A stretch of DNA of 64,000 nucleotides, from assembly GCA_038502055.1 (NCBI GenBank), contig JAXRKN010000036.1:3038001-3102000 (forward strand), in the 5' to 3' direction. This document shows, piece by piece, positions 49,289 through 61,016 of the stretch. Source of the stretch: Tanytarsus gracilentus (lineage: Eukaryota; Arthropoda; Insecta; Diptera; Chironomidae). A program made the position numbers and the translations under genes. The notes beneath the pieces were generated by a model, which had not been told where the DNA came from, searched no databases, and saw nothing but the letters and a program-made list of their open reading frames with translations. Position 1 is the stretch's first letter. Every line of letters starts with the position of its first letter.

Positions 49289-50667
49289 TGCGATGCACTT
49301 TTTTTAAGCTTGATAAAATCTCCAGAGAAAATTGATTAAAAAAATATTTTGTTTTCTAGACGCCCGAGCTTATCACTGCTGCACTCGCACACAAGTAAAA
49401 ATATAATAAAAAAATACCGGCTTGCGCTATGAAAGAACGATCGGAACCGGTCGACGATAGACAAACGAATGAACGAAATTTCAATATTTGATTAGCCTTT
49501 TCAATGCTCTTCTCGCTTCTAAACTCATTCATGGGTGAGAGGCGAGAATTTTTTATTTAAGAGAACTGTATTGACTTTGAAAAGGGGAACGGGAGCAAAA
49601 AGAAAGCAAGTTAAAGGCGTTACAGTGAAGACTGGAATTTTTTCATGAAATTTAAAATTTTTTAAAGCATTTTTTAGTTTGAATTTTAAATTAATTTTTC
49701 TTAAATTTTTTTGTAGCTTTTAAAAATTTCGAGTCTTTACTGTAAACACTTAAAATCCAGTCTAATAAATGTTATCGTTACGATGACAATTTTCCATTCT
49801 CTCCTTCATAATTTTCTCTCTCGAAAAAAAAAATCTTGTTTGGAGCGTTTTTAATAATTTATTATGCGGGTCTTTTGGTATGAACTTCATTCTTTAGTTA
49901 AAAATTATGTTGAGCTAGGTTATGAATTTTTTTAAAAGACGAAATGCATGTCGGTCATTGATCTTATTTTCAGAATTACTTTTTATATAATTTTTCCCTC
50001 TTTAAACATTTTTCCACGACACTGACGTCAAATAAAATTTTTAAAGGTGGCTCTCGGTCACCTTTTTAGCATCTCAACCTTCACGAACCTATAAATATTA
50101 ATTTTTCCTTTAGGTGCTTTTAATTTAATTGATGCAATATGACTTGTATAAAATATAAGTAGGCGTCGCCTTCCATCATATTAAGTGAGTGTTCAGTTAC
50201 AGCAAAGGAAAAACTTTTTTAATTAAGGATGTCGAGGGAGCGCCAGTAATGTGATATAAAAAGGTCAATTTCAAGTGAAGAAATTTCCACGATTCTTCTT
50301 TACCTTCAGCAAGCTCTCTTCTCTGTGTTAATTTGATATTAACTTTGTCAACGGAAGGTTTTTGTTAACTTTGATGGACATCAAATAATTTTTTCTTCTT
50401 CTCTTCGTTAAGCAACAGAAGCATGTCAAATGAAATAAAATAAAGTCCACAGCAGTAATAATAAAAAAGTTAAGAATTTTTCTCTCTCGAAAAAAAAGGT
50501 CGAAATGTGAGGCCAATCATGATGTCTTTTGTCATCAATCTTTCTCTCTTATTTTATGGTTGTCTGAATGTTACAGTTTTTGACATTTTGTGGTTCTTTA
50601 GTAAAAAATTCCTCGCAACAATCTTTGACATTTTTCTCTGCTTTTTCGAAATCTCTTAAAGTTCACG
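49289..50667. other. Divergent intergenic region between GBE1 and the PK-like gene
   Basis: About 1.4 kb holding the 5' flanks of both genes. No other supportable gene; the frames at 50328-50516 and 50568-50768 are short and without domains (the latter overlaps the PK-like start in another frame). Confidence 0.55.
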
Positions 50668-52481
50668 ATGAGAAAATCAACGCTATCGAATTTCGATCAT
50701 TTACTAAAATACAAATCACCATTAAAGGCGAAGACATTTCGATCGACACAAATAATCTGCACAATTGATGTTGGGAGTGATGATGAGAAATTACAAAGAA
50801 TGATAGCAGCGGGAATGAACATTGCATGCTTTGATTGTGCTCAGGCACCCGCTGAAGCGTTTGAGAGAACAATTGAGAATTTAAGGAATGCATTGAAGAA
50901 TTACAATCAACAAAGGAAAACGGCGCGGAAGAGTGGAGATGGCAGTGACAGTTTTGAAAAGTGTTTTGATGTTTCCGTTGCAACCGCTTTTAATATTAAA
51001 GGTTTGAAAATTTAATTATATACGAGAATAAATTGTTATCACGAACATTTCTTATAAAAAAAAAAAGTTTGAAAATTTTATTTTTAAAATCGTTAAATTT
51101 ATTAAAAAATTTTAAATTCAGCTCAAACACTAATGACTGGAAATCTATTGAACGACGAGAAATTCCTCTTACAAGCCGGCAAGACTGTCAACATCACAAA
51201 TAACAAAGACTACATGGATTATTGCGACGCAAATTGGATCTACATCAATTACCCAAAGCTAACAGAGCTGGGTGAGCAGCAAATAATTTATATTGGCGAA
51301 AAGATGAAGCTCATGGTGGAGATTGTTAATGCAAGTGAAGCAGTTGCGTGCTGTCGAATATTAAAAGGTGGATTTTCCGATTATAATCCAATGGAAGTTC
51401 TCATACCAGGTGTTAAACTCAATTTTCCACCCGTCAATAAAGAATTCATTGACATCCTCGAGATTGCGAAGCGAAATCACGTCGACATGATTTTTGCAGC
51501 GATTAGCGACCATTCTGCATTCGAGACCCTGAAGTGTCATCTTAAGACAGAGAATCAAGATCATTCTATAGCGCTCGTGGCAAAAATTGAAAGTCAAACG
51601 AGCTACGATAATATTGACAAATTTATTGAGCACGCTGACGGAATTTTGATTTCACGCTATCGATTTGGTCTCAATGCGTCAACGGAAAAGGCGGTCGTAG
51701 CTCAAAAGTGCATCATTGCGAAATGTCTCAAAGCGGGAATTCCGAGCATTGTTTCATCGCAAATGCTCAAAATTATGAGCGAGAGTGGCAACGAACCAAC
51801 AAGTGCTGAAATTTCTGACATTTTCAATGCCACAATCGACGGATGCGATTGCACGTGGCTCGAAGCTGATTCTATTCGATGCATACAAAAAATGCAAGAT
51901 ACACTTTTAGAGTCCGAACAGATGATTAATTATCGTCGATGGTTCCGCGATTTATTGGTTCAAGTTCCCGTACCATCCGATATATCGAGTAGCATTGCCG
52001 TATCGGCATGTATGAGTGCGATGGTCTCTAATGCATCTGCAATCATTGTTCTCACGTTGTGCGGAAAAATTGCACGATTAATTGCGAAATATCGACCAGA
52101 ATGTCCGATCGTTGTGGTCACACCGAATGAGTCGACTGCACGGCAGTGCCTTTTGTTGCGGGGAGTCAGTTCAATTTATTTAAAAGGTAAAATAAATTTT
52201 TTTTCGACATTTAAAGTTGTAAAAAAATAAATTTTTCAGATCAATCCGAAAATTATCTTAAAAATGTTGAAAATTCTATCGAGAGTGGACTTCAGTTTAT
52301 TCATCAAAGCTGCATCATTCCAAAATATCCGTCAACGGTCGTTGCTGTCTATACCCAGAAGGAAGGTCTTGCGAGCACAAATGCGATGCGAATAATTAAT
52401 GTTTCATCAAAACCGGAGCGAAAGTCTTTTGAAATCACTCATGGGTCGGATGGTGACGATGGCGCTGAGTTTGACAAGTAA
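50668..52481 (+). CDS. Pyruvate kinase paralogue with a degraded active site
   Basis: Three exons, 50668-51001, 51122-52186 and 52240-52481, give 546 residues; the first donor is weak (G|GTTTGA) but joins in phase. Alignable pyruvate-kinase blocks run from TQIICTI (28-33) through GMNIACFD, VDMIFAAISD, ALVAKIESQ, KCLKAGIPSIVSSQML and SAIIVLTLCGKIARLIAKYRPECPIVVVTPN to the C-terminal lobe. Key residues of the family are lost: the ARLNFSHG motif reads ACFDCAQA, the Asp of ARGDLG that holds Mg2+ is Arg291, and SGETAKG is not recognisable. Lys266 and Glu268 of KIE are kept. Binding or regulatory role rather than catalysis is inferred. Drosophila has several divergent, testis-biased PK paralogues; the same may hold here. 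Poly(A) signal at 52488-52493. Confidence 0.88.
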
Positions 52482-52493
52482 AATGATAATAAA

Positions 52494-55400
52494 ATTCCCC
52501 CAATGAACATTTCCTGAAGGCGTAATTAAATAAAATCGACATGCTTTTATTAAAATTCCACACTCTCTCTTTTTTTACAGACACCACTTTTTTTCATTAA
52601 ATTGCCACAGAATTTCCTCTGTTTTATCAACCCCCAATTGCCCAATAGCGATAAAAACTTTTAACCATAATGCAGGATGAACATGAAGCAGTCATAATTA
52701 TAAATTTTTACCTCACTCTCTCTATCTCTATGGCAATTATCAACTCTCATGCTTCCATGGAAGCGAAACGTGCAATTTTCTCTCTCAACGTTTATGAATT
52801 CATCGAGTTTGTCTGTGAGAGAAAACTAAATCTTTTGATGCTATTGAAAATCGCAAAGTTTTGTTGCTTAATTAGAAGAAAACAATTTGTCAATATCATA
52901 AAATTTGTTAAACATTCACAAGCTTAATTGGTTTCGAGGGAAAAGTTGAAATGACAAGGGAGAAAAAATTCTGGCAAAATAAAATTTTATCAATTTACAT
53001 TTTTGAACTTCATTCGAATAAAAAAAATTATTTATTTTGTCAATTTAAATTTTTATTTGCAAAGAAGCTAAAAAACTTTAAATTCTGTCAGCTTCCAAAT
53101 TTTTGCAAGTCTTCGATGACTTTTCAACCCTCGAAACCATTGGAATATGGCCATTATGCAGCATTTTCACACTCAACTACATCATCAAACTTCTAAAAGC
53201 CACTTTTTGTCATAAAAAAACTTTCCTCAAACTATGGCGAGAGATTCTAACAATTGAGTAAAATAAATCGGAATATGGACTTCCAGAGAAAGTTTATCGA
53301 TAAGCTTTTAATGTTTGAAAACTATTCACATTGCTCATTTTTCCCATCGCTACTCAAAGACCCGGAAAATTCGTTCATTATGATTGCAATTATTGGATAG
53401 GAGGAAGTTTTCATTGATCGGAAAGTCAAAATTAAAGGAAGAAGAGTTTAAAGCTCATTATTGGCATCGATTTTCTTGCCCTGGGAGAATTTGCTTTTTT
53501 ATAATTTTATTGTTCGAAATTAAACGAGAGAAAATTTCTTGATATCGATTAAAAAAATCATGTCTGACTTTTAACTCAAAATTGATTCTTGGAGAATTTA
53601 AATTCAAGACTTGACTTGACTTGACTTTTAACAGAAAATCCTTTACCATAGCTAGGATAAAGGTTGAGCCGCAATCAGATTAAAGTGACACATGCACAAA
53701 ACCCCGAGACTCAATTGAAAGTGAATTTTAAAAAGGGGCTTTGGCAACTTTACTCTCTTTCTCGCTCCGGGAGGTCTTCGATGGAAATCTCTAGATAGCT
53801 TTCAACAAATTAATTCAAAATGGGGATTTCCTTCGAAGATGTAAAAGTTCAGATATCAGAAAATTTCTTTTTGTCTATTGGATTTTTTCAACCCACATCG
53901 AATTTAACTGTTTAAAGTTTCAGAAAACATCTGTAGGAGATTTTTAAATTGACGAAGTTGCTCAACCCTTGGATTCAATTTAAAATTCTTGAGCTTTTTG
54001 TATTTCAGAATAATTTCATTCACATCGTTAAGAAATTGAGTCAAGTTATTATAATGTCATTGAGTGTATGCGATCGAAAGACTTTTTGATGAGAGAGAAA
54101 ATCTTGATATAATTGAATAAGCACTCAAGTCTACATATATAAGATGCAAATAAATCTATTTTAAATCCAATCCAATCATAAGTTTTCGCTCAAACATCAT
54201 TATTGTTTTATATAAAGGAAGTTATCGCCCACACGTCACCATCAGCACCTTTCGATTATGTTAAAGGTCATGAAAGCATATTTTATGCGCCAATGGAGGC
54301 AGAAAATTTCTCATAAATATTAAATTTCTCCGAATATATCCTAAAAAAAGAGAAAATTTTCCGTTTCGTTCTATCTTCAGTGCGGGGAGAGTGAAGTGAC
54401 AAGTACGACTAAATTTCCAAAGCAAATTTTTCCGAACGAGATTACATTTCCGGGGTGAAATGTCGTCAACTATGTGTGTGGATGAGAAATATGATGGGTA
54501 CTGTCGGATATGATGATAACAAGCTCTTGATTTTCCATCATTCACTTCCTTCGCATCATCGTTACCATCGTACATGACTTTTGAGCTTCCTAACAAAATT
54601 CATAAATGTTGAAATTGAGAATATTCAAAAATAAATGTCATCGTCTCGAGATAAAAAAACGTCATGTGAGTTTGTTTAGTGTCGGAAATTATGTAATAGA
54701 ACTTTTTATTAATTTTTTTACATGCATCTATGAAATTGGATATTGAATTTTTGTAGGAAAACTTTTACTTCAATCTCAATTATTAAAGTTTAAAAATTTT
54801 TCGAACAATTTTTACTAAAATTTCAAAAGCTTTAAATAAAACGGGATTTTTTTTAAAACTAATTTGAATTTTAAAAGTACGTTATAAAGTGTATTAATCA
54901 CAGACATATTCGAATTTTTAAAAAATCCAGAAAAATTCCACGAAATTTCAAAAAAACTAATAAAACAAATATTACAATTTTAAAGTCATGACCATAAATC
55001 ACCAACACATCCACTAACTCATGGAATGAAAAGAAAAAACTTAATCCACTCTTTCACTAAATTAAAAATCCTGTTAACCGCACAAAGTCCGATGGATAAA
55101 ATATTGCTCACACATACACGATTGTGGAAGAATAACTGCAGACGATTGCAGTGCATTTCAAATTTTCCACTCAGTCAGTTGCAGTGAGAGACAGCAACAA
55201 CGTGAATTAGATGGAAGAAGCTTTTAAAAGCCATATAAAAAGTCGAGCAGACATTAAGATAATAAATTTATTAACATGCTCACTCCTCCTCCGACATTTT
55301 CATCCTCTCTCGCTCACATTGAATATCCTACATGGAACCGCTCACATATTCATGTGAAATGGAGTGGAAAGGAAAGCTTGAGGATTTATATCTAGCTGTA

Positions 55401-58400
55401 TGCTTTGCGGTTGTGTCTCTTTTTTCTGGTTTCTGCTTTAATGTCAAATAATCAGAGATGATGATACCAAAAATCTTCGGGGAAATTTTCATTGACATTA
55501 ATTCGCTCCTGGCCATTTTCTCGTTATATGCTTCTCTACCTTTCCGATCATGTATCAACATATCATCATGCTATGATATCTAATTTAATGACTGTGGGCA
55601 TACAATAATGAGTCGGTAAATATTTGCAAATCCATCAGTGCTCAATTAAATCGGTAACGGCTATAATGTGATAATGGAAATAAATATTTACACAAATGTC
55701 GTGAATGTTGTTGCATGTTAAGATGAAATATGATAAGATCGCAATTAAGCGATGAGGACTGAGGTTAAGTGATGTGTGATAGAATGATTTGGGTTAGTAT
55801 TGTGACATTCGAATTTATATAAAATAATAATTTTAATTTAAAAAAATTAATTTCAATCAATGCTGATGAAATTTTACATGTAAATAAATTCATGAAGTAT
55901 TTAAATCAATATTTAAAAAATTTGTTTAATTAATTTCGAAAAGCGCAGCATTGCAAATTACACAGCAAAAAATTCTTTATTTTCCTCCAACACATTTTTT
56001 TATTTAAAATTTTCATCACATTTTTCACATTCCATTAAGCAGACTCGCACAATAGTTTTGCTATAAAGCGCAAAATCGACTTTAGTTGTGGCAACATATG
56101 AGCATTGTAAACGTGGAAGAATTATTACATTTTAGCAGATGAGAAAGCACACGCAAGATATGAGAAAAAGCCGAGAGGGAAGCGAAATGGAGGAAATTGA
56201 GTGCGATAAGGAAAATCTTTGAATTTTTCATCTTAATGTCACTTTACGTAGCCACATTTAAAATTCAAATGTGAAAAGAGAGAAAAATATCATCTGCTCG
56301 TGCAAAAGGCAGAAGTTGTGGCATAAATTTTCACGTATACATTCTCGAGCGTGTGTTAAGAGCCTCGAAAATTATGAGGGAGGAAATTTTATGCAGTTTC
56401 ATGTTGACGTTTATTTTCAGTAAATGTTTGCAGGTAAAATTTGTTAAAATTTTCACTAAAATTTGGTGAATTTCCACGGAAACTTTTAACTATCCATAAA
56501 AAAAATGTCTGCAAAATTGAAGCGTCGACGAGAGCTCATTAAAAGCAATTTCTAAAGCCAATTTTGAAGTTTTAATTAGTCTGTCGACAACATCATCGTT
56601 GAAAATTCTCATTATTTCCTTCCACTCATGGATTTCATGCGCGTTTTGCTTATCATCAAAATATTTTTCGCAATATTTTTAAAATGTTTCGCAACGAAAC
56701 TTTTTACTTAGATTGTAGAGTCACAGATGTGTTCATGCGAAAGAGACAATAAGGCTTGCCTCCAATTGTGACTTCATTTAGAAAATGAAAATAAATGTGC
56801 AGCAGCAGGATGAAGGAAGGAACATGTGCATCAGGAAATTTCAAGGTAATTAAGATTTTTCATCTCTCTTCTTCTATGATTCTGAGAGTGAAAAAGTTTT
56901 GCAGACAGATGTGGATAATTAACTCAGATTTTATTATTTTCTCGTCTGTTGATGAATGCTCGCTTCACATTGAGATTAATAGAACTCTTTTTTGTTCCGT
57001 TTAAATTGTTTTAATTTTTTAAAGTTTAAAAATATTTCCAGCTTTAAAAGGAAGATTTTTATTAGCTTTGTCACTTTTGTTAAAAATTCCAAAATTTTAA
57101 CGCTTTTCTAAATTCTGTTCCCACGAAGTATTACATCATATTTATTCGCAGAATAATTTAAATTTCTCCTTCCAATTTTTCATTATTTTGCAATATGATT
57201 TTTCCATATTAAAAAAAGCTACAAAAAAATATTTAAAGGATGTTGAAAATCGGCTTATAAATTTAAACAACCGCTTATAAAAAACTCTGAACTGGAATGC
57301 ATGCATAAAAAATAAGGATAATGTTGCGAAACAATAATCGTGGATTATTTTTTCACTTCGAGAGGGTCGAAATTTTATTGAGGCGTGAAATTTTAATGCT
57401 GGATTGAAAAAAATTCTATTGAAAGTATTTGCGGAGTTGTTTATGAGTCGAAATTTTCCAGGCATATCCCGGATGCTAATAAAATTCGCCAAATCCTCAG
57501 CAATAACGCAACATTGAAATATGTTTATTTACCTTCCACTTGCATGTATTTGAGGGCACCATTAAATTTCCACAACACCAAGAATTATGTACATTTGAGG
57601 TTTTGCATTTATCTCTTCGCTCTTTTAGCGCTGCAGCACTATGCAACATAAATATCGATTGCATTAAAATTCTATCAAAAACACATTCCGAAAAAGTTCT
57701 AAATGCGAAAATAAATTTCAATATTTTTTTTAATAAAAATTAAGCTCGAGGTTAAATCTTAATCAAGGCATGAATGTGAGTGGTAGAAAAATTATTATAC
57801 GGTCAAAAATAACACCACAATAACATAAATCTCTTGGCGATAAATGAAGAAGGTGCTCATTCACATTAGCTTAAAATAATCATGAGTTTATGGGCAGTGG
57901 TGAGCATAAATTTGAGAAATTCAAAGAAAAATGCCTTTAATTTTTCACCCCTCGAAAAAAACTCAAACCACACATTTCCGATATCAGATTAAGATTAGCA
58001 ATTGATATCCCGAAAAATAAACTCGACTGTCAAAGTTCGATTCATAAATTTTTACATTTAATTCAACCCAAAAAAAAGCTTTTCTGTGTGGGTTTATTCA
58101 ATTGTATATTACACACGATGATGATGGGTATTCTGTTCGCAATTGAATGAGGAAAAAGAAGAGCTTAAATCCCACATATATAAATTTCGAGAGGAAAAAT
58201 CATGAGAAGAAAAATATATTTCGAGTTGTTGAGTCAGCATAACGAGGAAGATTTTTACATTAATTTTTGAATACAAAGAAAAGTTTTGTGATGAGGAAAA
58301 AAAGTTTCTTGTTATTTACCATGATGACAATGATGTATTCTGTCGAAAAGAAAATTTCTTCACAAATTGCAATTAAGAGCTTTTCAAACCGCTTCGCGTT

Positions 58401-59979
58401 GTAAATTTTCTCTTTTCAGCTCTTCATCAGAAAAAATTTATCTTTGAACTTTGTGAATTTCTTTTGCGTTTAAAATATACTAAGAAAAAAACCTCGCTAA
58501 TTAAAAGAAGAAACATCACTTAAAAGCGCTTTTCTTGACATCTTTTATGGCAACCACGGGAACACTAACCGTTAATCATCATCACCATAAAAGTTTGTGG
58601 TCATTCGCAAGCCCTAAAGAGGCTAGGAATAATTACCGTAAAGATGAACGAGAAAGTTATGGAGAAAAAAAAGCCGCATTATGAAAAGGTCAGTTGAGGT
58701 GAGACATGAAGATAAATTTATAAAAGGACTTTTAAGGTCATTTAACTTTCTTTTGTAAGATAAAATGGATTTTAGAATTTTTGGTGTACAAGTTAAAACC
58801 ATTATTTTATACAAATTGTGGTCATTATTTTATTTTCTATTTTAATTGACCACTCACCACTAATTAAATATAAAATTTGCAATTAACTGATAAATATTTT
58901 TTGCCGTTTATTTTTTAACTTTTGATTTCGTGAAAATAAATTTAAAAATTTAATGTTCACACCTTAATTTACTCAAAAAACATAACTAAAAATAAATAAA
59001 TTTAATTTTCAAACAATCACAAATTTATTTTTCACTTTTAATTGCCAAACATTTTACAGCTAAAAATATAACACAAACAACGAATATGAAGTCGCTGCGA
59101 GCCATATTTAATTACTTTTGTGCTGATGTTTTTGATATGTTTATAAAACAATTTTTTCATCCAAACATTTCGCGAATCTAAAATGGCAAAATAATTGAAA
59201 TTTCTCACAGTTAAATCGAAAATTGGTTTCGAATTTCCATCGAGCCACATTGTTGAATTAAATTGAATGGAAAAATTTAGATTTCAGTAAATATTTATGA
59301 ACTCATTAGTGAGAGTTGTTGAGGCGGAATTTTATATCGCTTTTAACGTGAAACAATTTTTAGGATGCTGGGAAATTTTTGTTCCCCCGCCAAAATGATA
59401 CATACATAAAAATATTCATGTCAATAAGCATCGACTTCATAACGTAATAATTTTTATGGTGAAAGCGTCTTTTGATGTTAACGGCGATGTTCAATCAATA
59501 AAAAGAAATCAAATAGCGAATTTCATCGAATTTTATAGAAAACCATAAAAAGAAGAAGCTTTATGAAAGATTTTTTATTTATAACTCAAAGCGAGCATGA
59601 GGAGATGAGAATCAGAAAGGTTAAATGTCGTATTTAAGAGCAAGTCGGGAGTTGCTTAAAAGTTGAGATTTTTTTAAAATTAGCTTTGAGCCTTTTCGGT
59701 ATTATTTGAATTTTCAATTTTGTTATTGCAAAATATGATCCCACGCATTTTTTGACGTTGCCTTTTGGCTCTTTTAAAATTAATCAATTTTCAAACACGT
59801 GTCTGAAGTTTAAATGACGTCATTATGCGACTCACCCTAAAAATCATAAAAGAAACTCAGACGGAAATGATAACAGAAAATTAAGAAGCAACAAAAATTG
59901 CACGAAATAATTTTTTTTTGATGGCAAATCTCAGAGCTATCAATTCTGACTTTCAATTTATTATTCTCTCTACTTTTTA
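52494..59979. other. Gene-poor region
   Basis: About 7.5 kb with no supportable gene. Frames such as 54261-54596, 55328-55561 and 57142-57492 (minus) and 52670-52927 (plus) are short, of AT-driven composition, and have no domains. It may contain distal regulatory sequence of genes outside the window. Confidence 0.5.
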
Positions 59980-60214
59980 GTGTAACCCACGAAGTGGTGT
60001 AACACTTATATGCGCCTATTTCCGTCCGTCCGTCTGTCCGTCCGTCTGTTCCATCGAGATCTCGGCTCCTGAGATAGCTAGAGACTTCTAGTTTTCGCCA
60101 AATGGTAGGTCTATGAATTTAGATTCGGCCATTTTAGGAATTATGAGGGTCATGACCACAGGTCGTGCCATGGACAGCCCTAAATGCCATTTTTCATACA
60201 AATTTCCTGTTATA

Positions 60215-60556
60215 TGGCTTCATGTATGTCGTTGAACTCGTATTTGTATCAGGAATCGAAAGGCATTGATGATATTTGAGGAATGTCTATCATGGCCATC
60301 CAAGAGTGCCACCAATGTCCATCACGGCCGGCCAGTAGTGCCCCTAATGTCCATTTTTTAAAAGTATGGCTTCATGTACCTCGTTGAACTCGTAATTGCA
60401 TCAGGAATTGATTAGCATTGATGATTTTTGAAGAATGACCGTCACGGCCGGCCAGGAGTGTCCAAGGAATGCCACTAATGTCCATTTTTTAAAAGTATGG
60501 CTTCATGTACCTCGTTGAACTCGGAATTTGACCAGGAATCGATTGGCATGGATCTG
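60215..60556. repeat. Tandem repeat, 132-151-bp unit, about 2.4 copies
   Basis: Units start at 60215, 60366 and 60498 with TGGCTTCATGTA, then CGTTGAACTCG, an AGGAAT(C/T)GA block, CACGGCCGGCCAG and CTAATGTCCATTTTTTAAAA. The third unit is cut off where the minisatellite begins. Confidence 0.85.
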
Positions 60557-60912
60557 AAAATGGAACACTGTGGAAAATGGAACACAGTGGGAAATGGAAC
60601 ACAGTGGAAAATGGAACACAGTGGAAAATGGAACATAGTGGAAAATGAAACATAGTGGAAAATTGAACATGGTGAAAATGAAACATAATGGAAAATGAAA
60701 CACAGTGGAAAATGGAACATAGTGGGAAATGGAACATAATGGAAAATGAGACACAGTGGAAAATGGAACACAGTGGAAAATGGAACATAGTGGAAAATGG
60801 AACACAGTGGAAAATGGAACACAGTGGAAAATGGAACACAATAGAAAATGGAACATAGTGAAAAATGGAACATGGTGGAAAATGAAACACAGTGGGAAAT
60901 GTAACATAATTG
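60557..60912. repeat. 17-bp minisatellite, 21 copies
   Basis: Consensus AAAATGGAACACAGTGG, with frequent C/T change at ACA(C/T)AG and occasional A for G at the fifth-from-start positions; one unit is 16 bp. Because 17 is not a multiple of three and the unit has no stop on the minus strand, all three minus frames are open across it, giving a 17-residue periodic Phe/Ser/Cys/Pro-rich translation that should not be read as a gene. Confidence 0.95.
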
Positions 60913-61016
60913 AGAAATATTTTCCATAAGGCTTCCCTTTTGGCTTCTCCAAGGCTTCTTCATAGGACTTCGCCATGTTACATTTCCAATACTGATCTGC
61001 TACAAGTGGGTTACAC

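Larger units (their letters stand above)
59980..61016. mobile_element. Non-autonomous TIR element with internal repeats (about 1.04 kb)
   Basis: Bounded by perfect 11-bp terminal inverted repeats, GTGTAACCCAC at 59980-59990 and GTGGGTTACAC at 61006-61016. GC content is visibly above the flanks. In order inside: a CCGTCCGTCTGT-type simple repeat (about 60013-60052), two and a half copies of a 132-151-bp repeat (60215-60556), and a 17-bp minisatellite (60557-60912). No transposase is encoded. I could not see a target-site duplication, so the exact ends and the superfamily are uncertain. Confidence 0.65.
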
